Made by a program: the position numbers and the translations under genes | Assembly: GCA_024233305.1 (NCBI GenBank) | Contig: JACKPV010000049.1 | Span: 1 to 15,447, forward strand | Origin: Verrucomicrobiales bacterium | GTDB lineage: Bacteria; Verrucomicrobiota; Verrucomicrobiia; Limisphaerales; J093 | Length of the DNA stretch: 15,447 nt | Direction: 5' to 3' | The notes under the pieces: generated by a model | What the model was told of the DNA's origin: nothing | Databases searched by the model: none | Seen by the model: only the letters and a program-made list of their open reading frames with translations | In this document: piece after piece, positions 1 through 6,923 of the stretch | How positions within the stretch are numbered: position 1 is the first letter of the stretch | Layout of the letters: the number at the start of each line of letters is the position of its first letter

Positions 1-287
1 CGAGTTACTGAATGGTCAAGGCTCAGCGCTCTTCGGGTTCATGGTGGCCGCGGAAGGGTGCGTTGAGCCCGTTCCGCTCGTCCGGCCGGGAGGCACGCTG
101 GTTGCGGGATCAACCCCGCGGTTCCGAACGGCGGAGCGGCGCACATTCGCGCGTTCGATGCGGGTGGTTTCGTTGACTAATGCCTCTCGAACCCCCACTT
201 TGGGGGCCCGGCAAGCGAGGGGCACAGGGAGGCGCACACACGCCGCCTGTCCGCCATCCGTTACCGGACCGACAAACCATCAATGTT
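1..287. other. Non-coding stretch upstream of the sulfatase gene
   Basis: I see no convincing gene here. Reading frames on both strands stay open by chance because stop codons are rare at this GC content, and their translations (Arg/Pro/Ala-rich) show no recognisable domain. The stretch presumably holds the promoter and leader of the sulfatase gene, but I could not identify -35/-10 boxes with confidence. A short hairpin lies at 192-206. Confidence 0.5.
192..206. other. Short hairpin in the sulfatase leader
   Basis: The arms CCCCCA (192-197) and TGGGGG (201-206) are perfectly complementary around CTT. The hairpin ends about 80 bases before the sulfatase ATG. No T-run follows on either strand, so it is not a standard intrinsic terminator. 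It could be a leader structure or chance in GC-rich DNA. Confidence 0.2.
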
Positions 288-1844
288 ATGAAGAGAACCA
301 AGACACAAGCCTGGTCCGCCGGGTTGCTGGCCACCGCTCTGATGGCGGGCGCCTGCGCCGCGGACAAGAAACCGAACGTGCTCGTCATCTGGGGCGATGA
401 CATCGGGACCTGGAACATCAGCCACAACAGCCGGGGCATGATGGGCTATCACACCCCCAACATCGACCGCATTGCGCGGGAGGGCCTCGCCTTCACCGAC
501 TACTATGGACAGCAAAGCTGCACGGCGGGGCGCGCGGCGTTCATTGGCGGGAACGTGCCGGTGCGCACCGGCATGACCAAGGTCGGACTGCCTGGCGCGG
601 CGGAGGGCTGGCAGAAGACGGATGTCACCATGGCCACGGTGATGAAGAGTCAGGGTTATGCCACGGGGCAGTTCGGCAAGAACCACCAGGGCGACCGCAA
701 CGAGCACCTGCCGACCATGCACGGGTTCGACGAGTTCCTGGGCAATCTCTACCACCTGAATGCCGAGGAGGAGCCGGAGAACGAGGATTATCCGGCCGAC
801 ATGGTGATGGCCGACGGACGGACCTTCCGGGAGGCTTACGGACCCCGCGGCGTCATCCATTCGTTTGCCGACGGTCGGATCGCGGACACCGGCCCGCTCT
901 CGCGGAAGCGCATGGAGACGATCGACGATGAGACCGTGGCGGCGGCCCGGGACTTCATGCAGCGGCAGGCCCGGGCCGGCAAGCCGTTCTTCTGTTGGTG
1001 GAACGGCACCCGGATGCATTTCCGCACGCATGTCCGGCCGGAGCACCGGCACCCGGGCAACGACGAATACACCGACGGCATGATCGAGCATGACGCCCAT
1101 GTGGGTGAGTTGCTGCAGGTCCTGGATGACCTCGGGATCGCGGACGACACGATTGTGATGTACTCGACGGACAACGGACCGCACTACAACACGTGGCCGG
1201 ATGCGGGGACGATGCCGTTCCGGAGCGAGAAGAACTCGAACTGGGAAGGCGCCTACCGGGTGCCGTGCTTTGTGCGCTGGCCCGGCCATTTTCCGGCGGG
1301 GACGACCCTGAACGGCATCGTCTCGCACGAGGACTGGCTGCCCACGCTGGCCGCGGCGGCGGGCGCTCCCGACATCAAGCAGAAGCTCCGGAACGGGGTC
1401 GAACTCAACGGGCGTCGTTATCGCAACTACATCGACGGTTACAACATGCTGGACTATTTCAGCGGGCGAACGGCGGAGTCGCCCCGCCGGGAGTTCTTCT
1501 ACGTGAACGACGACGGCCAGGTGGTGGCCATCCGGTACGACGCCTGGAAGGCGGTCTTTCTGGAGAACCGGGGTGTCGCCTTCGGCGTCTGGCGCGAACC
1601 CTTCATCGAGTTGCGGGTGCCGTTGCTGTTCAACCTGCGGCGCGACCCGTTCGAGCGGGCCCAGCACAATTCGAACACCTACAACGACTGGTTCCTGGAT
1701 CGCGCCTACATCCTGGTGCCGATGCAGCAACTGGCGGGCAGGTTCCTCATGACGATGAAGGACTATCCGCCGAGCCAGAGCCCCGGCTCGTTCAACCTCG
1801 AGAAAATACAGAAGCAGGTTGAGGCCGCGGTGGGCGGGCACTGA
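288..1844 (+). CDS. Secreted sulfatase (arylsulfatase family, formylglycine type)
   Basis: Predicted to hydrolyse a sulfate ester outside the cytoplasm; the substrate cannot be told from sequence. The ATG at 288 is chosen because it begins a clear signal peptide: basic MKRTK, a hydrophobic stretch, and a signal peptidase I site after ACA near residue 24. Longer in-frame starts back to 180 add an Arg/Gly/Pro-rich tail. The 518-residue product has the alkaline-phosphatase-superfamily pattern. Metal ligands are Asp37-Asp38 in IWGDDIG. The formylglycine motif is Cys78 in CTAGR, the CxAxR variant of CxPxR. GKNHQGD supplies Lys131 and His133. STDNGPH carries the second metal pair, Asp295-Asn296. 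RSEKNSNWEGAYRVP (312-326) matches the usual conserved Lys and GGxRVP region. Cys78 would need a formylglycine-generating enzyme, which is not in this window. The gene stands alone, converging on rbfA. Family call is firm. Confidence 0.93.
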   Translation: MKRTKTQAWSAGLLATALMAGACAADKKPNVLVIWGDDIGTWNISHNSRGMMGYHTPNIDRIAREGLAFTDYYGQQSCTAGRAAFIGGNVPVRTGMTKVGLPGAAEGWQKTDVTMATVMKSQGYATGQFGKNHQGDRNEHLPTMHGFDEFLGNLYHLNAEEEPENEDYPADMVMADGRTFREAYGPRGVIHSFADGRIADTGPLSRKRMETIDDETVAAARDFMQRQARAGKPFFCWWNGTRMHFRTHVRPEHRHPGNDEYTDGMIEHDAHVGELLQVLDDLGIADDTIVMYSTDNGPHYNTWPDAGTMPFRSEKNSNWEGAYRVPCFVRWPGHFPAGTTLNGIVSHEDWLPTLAAAAGAPDIKQKLRNGVELNGRRYRNYIDGYNMLDYFSGRTAESPRREFFYVNDDGQVVAIRYDAWKAVFLENRGVAFGVWREPFIELRVPLLFNLRRDPFERAQHNSNTYNDWFLDRAYILVPMQQLAGRFLMTMKDYPPSQSPGSFNLEKIQKQVEAAVGGH

Positions 1845-1861
1845 TCTGTCGCCGGTGGGGC

Positions 1862-1884
1862 GGGGCGGGGCAGTGTCCCGCCCC
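1862..1884. terminator. Possible terminator hairpin between convergent genes
   Basis: GGGGCGGG (1862-1869) and CCCGCCCC (1877-1884) form a perfect 8-bp stem with a 7-base loop, 17 bases past the sulfatase stop. It lies in the 116-base gap between the convergent sulfatase and rbfA genes, the right place for a terminator serving one or both. No U-run follows, and the run of nine C at 1881-1889 allows register slippage, so the call is tentative. Confidence 0.35.
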
Positions 1885-1960
1885 CCCCCTCAGTCTTCCA
1901 AGGGGGGCGGCGGGGAGAATGGAGGGACGTCAGGGACCTGGGGGACGGAAGGGATCGGGG

Positions 1961-2335
1961 TCAGGGCTGAGGTTCTTCGGTTGGTGGCAGATCGTCTTCG
2001 AGCTGGTTGAGGATCTCGAGGACACGATCTCCCCGGACCACCGAGTCATCGGTCTCGAACCGCAGGCGCGGGGTGTTCTTCAGCACCACGGCCCGGGCCA
2101 GTTCATCCTGGATGCGCGACTGGTGCTTGCGCAACAAGGCCCAGCCGCGACGCTGCTGGTCACCGCTGCCGAAGAAGCCGAGGAACACCGTGGCGTTGCG
2201 CAGGTCGTTCGAGACGAGCACCTCGTTGACGGTGAACAGGCCTCCGCCTTCGCTGAGGGGGATTTCGCGCTGCAAGATCGCGCTCAACTCCCGTTTGAGG
2301 AGTTCACGAACGCGGGTGTGCCGGCGGTTTTGCAC
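1961..2335 (-). CDS. rbfA: 30S ribosome-binding factor A
   Basis: RbfA is a small KH-fold protein that binds the immature 30S subunit near helix 1 of 16S rRNA and assists late maturation and cold adaptation. The 124-residue product has the family's usual length and N-terminal signature (RRHTRVRELLKRELSAIL, residues 4-21), followed by the EVLVSNDLRNATVFL strand-helix-strand core (residues 38-52) and the LARAVVLKNTPRLRFETDDS segment (79-98). The C-terminus is acidic and proline-rich. The start is GTG at 2335: there is no in-frame ATG in the gap back to infB and the family begins at this point. No Shine-Dalgarno sequence is visible, so translation may be coupled to infB, 51 bases upstream. It is the last gene of the nusA-infB-rbfA cluster; truB, often next, is absent. 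Confidence 0.93.
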   Translation of the reverse strand: MQNRRHTRVRELLKRELSAILQREIPLSEGGGLFTVNEVLVSNDLRNATVFLGFFGSGDQQRRGWALLRKHQSRIQDELARAVVLKNTPRLRFETDDSVVRGDRVLEILNQLEDDLPPTEEPQP

Positions 2336-2386
2336 GGGGTTCGAGCCGGCGGCCGGCGGCTGCGAGGGGAGCCGGCCGCCACGCGG

Positions 2387-5104
2387 CTACAGTTGCTGCG
2401 CTTCCTTCTCGATGGTGACACACTCGATGATGTCCCCCTCCTGGAACTCGTCAAAGCCATCCAGCCGGATGCCGCACTCCATGCCGGTGCGCACCTCGTT
2501 GACCTCGTCCTGGAACCGCCGCAGCGTGGACACCAGCCCCTGATAGAGCAGGTTCTTCCGCCGGATGACCCGGGCCTTGCCGCGGGTGATCCGGCCCTGC
2601 GTGACCGCGCATCCGGCGACGTTTCCGCCCTTCGACAGCTCGAAGATCTTGCGCACTTCCGCGGTCCCGATCGTCACCTCCTTGAGCAGGGGATCCAGCA
2701 GGCCGGCCATGGCCAGGCGGACTTCGTCAACGAGTTCGTAGATGATTGCGTAGAGCCGGATTTCGACGCCCCGGCGTTTGGCCGCCTCGGCGGCCGCGTG
2801 GTCGATCTTCGCGTGGAAACCGAGAATGATCGAACTTGAGGCGGCCGCGAGCTCGACGTCCTTCTCGGTGATGTTGCCCACCCCGTGGGCGATGACCTCG
2901 AGAGAGACCTTCTCGGAGTGGATCTGTTCGAGGGAGCTGACGATCGCCTCGACGGAGCCCTGGGTGTCGGCCTTGACCTGCACCTTGAGGACTTTGCCGG
3001 CGTCGGACCGCAGCATGTTGATGATCTCGCCCAGATTCGTGGGGGTCGCCGCCTTGGGGCGTTCGAGCTGCGCCTTGCGGATCTCGGCGGCGCGTTCTTC
3101 GCAGACCTGGCGGGCCATCCGCTCGTTCTCCGCGACCTCGAACTCGGCGCCGGCTTCGGGCACCCCGTTCAACCCGAGCACCTTCACCGCGTAGGACGGT
3201 CCCGCTTCCTTGAGGCGGCGTCCGTCCTCGTTGATGAGCGCGCGCACCCGGCCATAGTGCGGTCCGCAGACTATCACGTCGCCCGGATGCAGCGTTCCCT
3301 TCCGCACGAGTACGGTGGCGGTGGGGCCGCCGGGTTCGATGCCGGACTCGACGACGTTCCCACGGGCCCGGCGATCCGGGTTCGCGCGAAGTTCAAGGAT
3401 CTCCGCTTGCAGGAGGATCATCTCGAGCAGGCGGTCCACGCCTTCGCGGGTGAGGGCCGACAGATCGACGAAGATGGTGTCGCCGCCCCATTCGTCCGGC
3501 GCGAGGCCGCGCTCCTGCAACTGCTGCCGGGCCCGCATAGGGTTCGCCGCCGGATGATCGCATTTGTTGACCGCGACGATGATGGGGACGCCCGCGGCGC
3601 GCGCGTGATCCAGGGCCTCGAGCGTCTGCGGCTTGACCCCGTCATCGGCCGCCACCACCAGAATCACGATGTCCGTCACGTTGGCCCCGCGGGCGCGCAT
3701 CGCGCTAAAGGCGGCATGGCCGGGGGTGTCGATGAAGGTGATTTGTTGCAGGTCATCGGGCCGCTCGGGATGCGGGAAGTGGATGGTGTAAGCCCCGATG
3801 TGCTGGGTGATCCCGCCGGCCTCGCCGGCGACGACGTTCGACTTCCGGATGGTGTCGAGCAAGGTCGTCTTGCCGTGGTCGACGTGCCCCATGATCGTGA
3901 TGACCGGGGGGCGCGGTTTGAGATCCTCCGGGCGATCATCCTCGTCCACGAGTTCGGGCTTCTTGGGCTGTTCACGGACCAGAGCGCCTCCCTTGTCCCG
4001 CTTCTCCAGACGGAACCGCATCTTGCGCTTGGCGCAAATGCGCTGGGCGATCTCGGGCTCGATGGACTGGTTGACCGTGGCGAAGACCCCCATCTCCATC
4101 AGGTCGGCGATGATCTGGTGGGGTTTGCGTCCGAGCTTCTCGGCGAGGTCCCGGATGATGATGGGCGGTTTGATGACGATCTCGCCGGCGGTGAGGCTTT
4201 CGGGCGGTGGGAGCGGCGGGAGCTTGCTTCCGCCCCGCGCCGGGCTTTCGACCGGCGTCCCTCCGCCCTGAGCCTGGCGGGCACCCCGATCCGCGCGTCC
4301 TTCGCCTCTTCCTTTTGCCTCGCCGCGTTTTCGCCCGTGCTCGCGTTCGCGTTCTCGCCCCTTGGTGAAGGACCACGGCTGGAGGTTGATCCGGCCCACC
4401 AGCTGCCCGATTCCCGGCTTGGCGGGCTCGTCGGGCTTCGCCGGTTCCTCCTCCGCCGGGCTTTCGGTCGGGGCAGCGGCGGGAGGAGCGGCAGCGGCGG
4501 GAGATTCCGCCTGGTGGGTCCCGTCCGTGACCTCCGGCGGCGAAACCGGGCTTGCGTCCGGGGAAGCGGGTTCAGCCTGCGGGGGCGGTGGTTCGACGGG
4601 CGCCTCGGCGGCAGTGGGTTCGGCGTGCCGTTCAGGGGTGATTTCGGGCGCGGGCATGATCTCCGCATCGGGCGGCGGCGCGCCGGTTGCCTGGACGGGC
4701 TCGATCGCCGCTTCGGTCGCGGGGGCCTCAGCGGTGGCCGCCGCGGCGATGGGAGAGTCCTCGGGGGCTGGCGCAGGCTCGATCACTGGAGGCTCCGGAG
4801 CCGGCTCGGATTCGTCCGCGGCCGGGGGCGCGTCGTCCGTCGCTGGCGCGATTTCGTCCGTCGGTTCGGTTTCGACGGCGGTGGCATGCTGAAGCTCGTC
4901 GGCGTATTCCGCGGTTTCGCCTGGCGCGGGTTCCGCGGGCGCGGGGTGGTCCTTGCGCAGCTGCTCAATGAGGTATTCTGCGGTAATCTTGTCGATGCTG
5001 CTGGAGGCCACTTTGGCGGCGATCTCCAAATCCTTGGCCTTGGCCAGGACGACCTTGCTTTCGACTCCTACCAGCTTGGCGATCTCGTAGATTCTAACCG
5101 GCAT
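2387..5104 (-). CDS. infB: Translation initiation factor IF-2
   Basis: IF-2 is the GTPase that positions initiator fMet-tRNA on the 30S subunit and promotes subunit joining. The start at 5104 (MPVRIYEIAKLVGVES) is set by the conserved N-terminal IF2_N domain; the 18 extra upstream codons are Arg/Pro-rich and unlike the family. In the 905 residues: IF2_N at 1-50; a low-complexity Pro/Ala/Glu linker at about 53-230; a basic RE/RG-rich patch at about 250-275; a second IF2_N at about 308-365; the G domain from about 398 with G1 GHVDHGKT (406-413), GGITQHIG (430-437), DTPGH (459-463), NKCD (513-516) and SAL (549-551); domain II at about 592-680; domain III at about 690-790; and the C-terminal fMet-tRNA-binding domain to 905, ending in the family-typical GDIIECV region. 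All GTPase motifs are intact. A GGAGGAG lies 22 bases upstream, too far to be an ordinary ribosome-binding site. Confidence 0.97.
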   Translation of the reverse strand: MPVRIYEIAKLVGVESKVVLAKAKDLEIAAKVASSSIDKITAEYLIEQLRKDHPAPAEPAPGETAEYADELQHATAVETEPTDEIAPATDDAPPAADESEPAPEPPVIEPAPAPEDSPIAAAATAEAPATEAAIEPVQATGAPPPDAEIMPAPEITPERHAEPTAAEAPVEPPPPQAEPASPDASPVSPPEVTDGTHQAESPAAAAPPAAAPTESPAEEEPAKPDEPAKPGIGQLVGRINLQPWSFTKGREREREHGRKRGEAKGRGEGRADRGARQAQGGGTPVESPARGGSKLPPLPPPESLTAGEIVIKPPIIIRDLAEKLGRKPHQIIADLMEMGVFATVNQSIEPEIAQRICAKRKMRFRLEKRDKGGALVREQPKKPELVDEDDRPEDLKPRPPVITIMGHVDHGKTTLLDTIRKSNVVAGEAGGITQHIGAYTIHFPHPERPDDLQQITFIDTPGHAAFSAMRARGANVTDIVILVVAADDGVKPQTLEALDHARAAGVPIIVAVNKCDHPAANPMRARQQLQERGLAPDEWGGDTIFVDLSALTREGVDRLLEMILLQAEILELRANPDRRARGNVVESGIEPGGPTATVLVRKGTLHPGDVIVCGPHYGRVRALINEDGRRLKEAGPSYAVKVLGLNGVPEAGAEFEVAENERMARQVCEERAAEIRKAQLERPKAATPTNLGEIINMLRSDAGKVLKVQVKADTQGSVEAIVSSLEQIHSEKVSLEVIAHGVGNITEKDVELAAASSSIILGFHAKIDHAAAEAAKRRGVEIRLYAIIYELVDEVRLAMAGLLDPLLKEVTIGTAEVRKIFELSKGGNVAGCAVTQGRITRGKARVIRRKNLLYQGLVSTLRRFQDEVNEVRTGMECGIRLDGFDEFQEGDIIECVTIEKEAQQL

Positions 5105-5155
5105 ACAAAATGATCGATGCGCCCTGCTCCTCCCGGACGCTGCGGGCGGGCGCTG

Positions 5156-5175
5156 CATTCACCCCCGGGTGAATG
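5156..5175. promoter_or_regulatory. Near-perfect palindrome between nusA and infB
   Basis: CATTCACCC (5156-5164) and GGGTGAATG (5167-5175) are exact reverse complements separated by two C residues. As RNA they would form an 8-bp stem with a 4-base loop, directly after the nusA stop (5177-5179) and 52 bases before the infB start. There is no following U-run, so this is not an intrinsic terminator. An RNA-processing or stabilising hairpin, or a protein-binding site, is possible. Confidence 0.45.
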
Positions 5176-5176
5176 G

Positions 5177-6454
5177 CTAGGCCTCCGGAGCTCCCGGTTC
5201 GGCCACCACGCTGCGTCGTTCGGCCTCCGCCCTGGCGGCCTCGATGACGGCTCCTGCCGTCTCCTCGATGCCCGGAATCTCGGCCAGATCCTCCAGGTCC
5301 GCGGCCAGCAGGTCCTCGAGTCCGAGGAAGCCATGATGCACGAGCACATCGGCCTGGCTTTCGGTAATGCCGGCGATGCCCGCCATGGACTGCACGGCCT
5401 GGGCCACTTTCTCCTCGAACCCGATTTCCTGAACCCGCTCGGCTTCGATGTCGACGTGCCAGCCGGTGAGTTTCGAGGTCAGGCGGGCGTTCTGACCGCG
5501 CTTGCCGATGGCCAGGGACAACTGGTCCTCGCTGACCCAGACCCTGGCCCGGCGGTTGTTCTCGTCAATGTCGAAGTCCTTCGGTCGCGCCGGGGCGAGG
5601 GCGTTGGTGAGGAAGACGCGAATGTCGGGCGACCACCGGATGATGTCGACCTTCTCGTTGTTGAGTTCGCGGACGATGTTCTTGACGCGTTGTCCGCGCA
5701 GGCCGACGCAGGCGCCGACGGGGTCCACTTTGTCATCGCGGGAATGGACGGCCATTTTCGTGCGGAAACCGGGTTCCCGGGCGATGGCCTTGATTTCGAT
5801 GGTGCCGTCGGCGATCTCGGAGACCTCCAGGGTGAAGAGCTTGATGACGAAGTCGGGAGCGGCGCGAGAGAGGATGATTTCGGGGCCGTGCGGGGTGTTT
5901 TCGACGGCCTTGACGTAGCACCGGAGGCGTTCGCCGATCTGGTACTCCTCGGTGGGCACGCGCTCGCGGTTGGGCAGGAGGGCCTCGTACCGTCCCAGGT
6001 CGACGCTGACATCGGACTTCTCGAAACGGCGCACCACACCGCTGACGATGTCGCCGGTACGATCCTTGAATTCCTCGAAAATCAAACCCTTTTCCAGCCG
6101 TCGCAGCATCTGGAGCATGGACTGCTTGGCATATTGCGACGCAATGCGTCCGAAGTCGGCCGGAGTGACCTCGATCTTCATCTCGTCGCCAATCTGGGCG
6201 TCGGCCTTGAGGCGGCGGGCGTCGGCGACGGAAATCTGATCGTGCTTGGAGATGACCTTGTCAGAAACGACGAGTTCGGCCCAGGCGCGGATGTCGCCCG
6301 AGGTGGAGATGGTGCAGCTGAGATTGCGCGCCGGTCCCACCGCCTTCTTGGCCGCCGCCACCATCGAGTCCTGGACCACGCGCAAGAGGTCCTCCTTGGG
6401 AATGCCTTTCTCGCGCTCCCAATACTCCAGAACCGCCATGAGCTCGCTATTCAT
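5177..6454 (-). CDS. nusA: Transcription termination/antitermination factor NusA
   Basis: NusA binds RNA polymerase and nascent RNA and modulates pausing, intrinsic termination and antitermination. The ATG at 6454 (MNSELMAVLEYWEREKG) matches the family start; upstream in-frame codons run back through a terminator-shaped hairpin and are not coding. The weak GGGA 8-11 bases ahead is the nearest thing to a ribosome-binding site. The 425-residue product has the N-terminal polymerase-binding domain (about 1-125), S1 domain (about 134-198), KH1 with GLRGQRVKNI (251-260), KH2 with AIGKRGQNARL (315-325), and one C-terminal helix-hairpin-helix repeat (about 360-410), then a short acidic/Pro tail. It heads the cluster with infB 72 bases downstream. 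rimP, which usually precedes nusA, is not present. Confidence 0.96.
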   Translation of the reverse strand: MNSELMAVLEYWEREKGIPKEDLLRVVQDSMVAAAKKAVGPARNLSCTISTSGDIRAWAELVVSDKVISKHDQISVADARRLKADAQIGDEMKIEVTPADFGRIASQYAKQSMLQMLRRLEKGLIFEEFKDRTGDIVSGVVRRFEKSDVSVDLGRYEALLPNRERVPTEEYQIGERLRCYVKAVENTPHGPEIILSRAAPDFVIKLFTLEVSEIADGTIEIKAIAREPGFRTKMAVHSRDDKVDPVGACVGLRGQRVKNIVRELNNEKVDIIRWSPDIRVFLTNALAPARPKDFDIDENNRRARVWVSEDQLSLAIGKRGQNARLTSKLTGWHVDIEAERVQEIGFEEKVAQAVQSMAGIAGITESQADVLVHHGFLGLEDLLAADLEDLAEIPGIEETAGAVIEAARAEAERRSVVAEPGAPEA

Positions 6455-6476
6455 ATCGCTTTCCCACCGGGGGAAC

Positions 6477-6507
6477 AAAAAAGTCGGCAGCTTGAGCTCT
6501 CCGACTT
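6477..6507 (-). terminator. Intrinsic-terminator-like hairpin in the nusA leader
   Basis: Read on the minus strand, AAGTCGG (6507-6501) and CCGACTT (6487-6481) form a perfect 7-bp stem, with room for a further AGC/GCT pairing inside the loop. A run of six T (6482-6477) overlaps and follows the right arm. This is the shape of a rho-independent terminator. The T-run ends 22 bases before the nusA ATG, so it either ends an upstream minus-strand transcript or works as an attenuator for nusA. Confidence 0.6.
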
Positions 6508-6744
6508 GACCACGCTGGTTGACCAGCAATCAATTTCTTGGGGCAGACCTTAGTGGCGGGCGTCCGCAGCGTCAAGGCGTTTTGCAGGGACGGACCGGGC
6601 GCTGCTCCGGTTGGCCGGGGCCGGATCCTCGCTCGGGGCGGGGGGAGGCGGTCGGAGCATCCGATCCAGGGACAGCGGCGTGCCAGTCCGGCGACACGCC
6701 GCGTCTCGCGTCTTCCCGGACCGGGCCGGTTCCATGAGGCGGAG
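6508..6744. other. Non-coding interval bracketed by two outward terminators
   Basis: I see no convincing ORF; the open frames are Arg/Gly/Pro-rich and one runs on through the terminator at 6745-6772. The perfect inverted repeat GCTGGT (6514-6519) / ACCAGC (6522-6527) lies at the left end, with a direct repeat TTGACC (6506-6511 and 6519-6524, 13 bases apart). TTGACC resembles a -35 box for rightward transcription, and ATCAAT at 6529-6534 sits 17 bases after the first copy, but it is a poor -10. The interval could hold a small RNA gene. I could not match it to tRNA, SRP RNA, RNase P RNA or tmRNA by eye. Confidence 0.3.
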
Positions 6745-6772
6745 GCGCCGCGATTGCGGCGGCGCTTTTTTT
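6745..6772 (+). terminator. Rho-independent terminator, rightward
   Basis: GCGCCGC (6745-6751) and GCGGCGC (6759-6765) form a perfect GC-only 7-bp stem with a 7-base loop, followed at once by seven T (6766-6772). This is the best intrinsic terminator in the window. It works on the plus strand, yet no plus-strand gene lies between nusA (divergent, starting at 6454) and this site, so it implies an unannotated rightward transcript. Confidence 0.75.
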
Positions 6773-6923
6773 CCCAGAATCGAACCAAGCGCCCGCGGGT
6801 CCCGGCAGATCACCCGACGGTGACCAGCCCGCGCGTGCGCGACCGCCGTTCGCCCATCAAAGTTCAGCGCCGGCCAAACGCCGGGAACTGCCGCCGGCCG
6901 GAACGGGCCGGACGAGGTTTCCA
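6773..6923. other. Non-coding 3' flank of the cytochrome gene
   Basis: No gene is seen. It lies downstream of the cytochrome stop on the minus strand. It holds one GC-rich hairpin close to the stop (6894-6911) and GC-rich inverted fragments around 6869-6886 (CCGGC/GCCGG). Confidence 0.4.
6894..6911 (-). terminator. Possible terminator hairpin after the cytochrome gene
   Basis: CCGGCC (6894-6899) and GGCCGG (6906-6911) form a perfect 6-bp stem with a 6-base loop, 12 bases past the cytochrome stop codon. No T-run follows on the minus strand, so termination there would need rho or the next hairpin. Confidence 0.3.

Noticed and set aside
41..400. Open frame at the left edge that could be a gene end
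   Set aside because: It overlaps the sulfatase signal-peptide region, has Arg/Thr-rich composition, and has no recognisable domain.
261..1841. 526-codon minus-strand open frame opposite the sulfatase
   Set aside because: Sulfatase catalytic motifs on the plus strand are decisive; the antisense product is low-complexity Arg/Val/His.
2885..5113. 742-codon plus-strand open frame opposite infB
   Set aside because: It is antisense to a certain infB gene. Its Arg/Asp/Gly/Leu-rich translation has no domain and is explained by high GC with few stop codons.
5117..6553. 478-codon plus-strand open frame opposite nusA
   Set aside because: Mirror frame of a conserved gene, with no independent coding evidence.
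6773..6790. TTCGATT on the minus strand resembling a tRNA T-loop
   Set aside because: The flanking stem pairs only through several G-U pairs, the acceptor side is an A/T run, and no D or anticodon arm fits.
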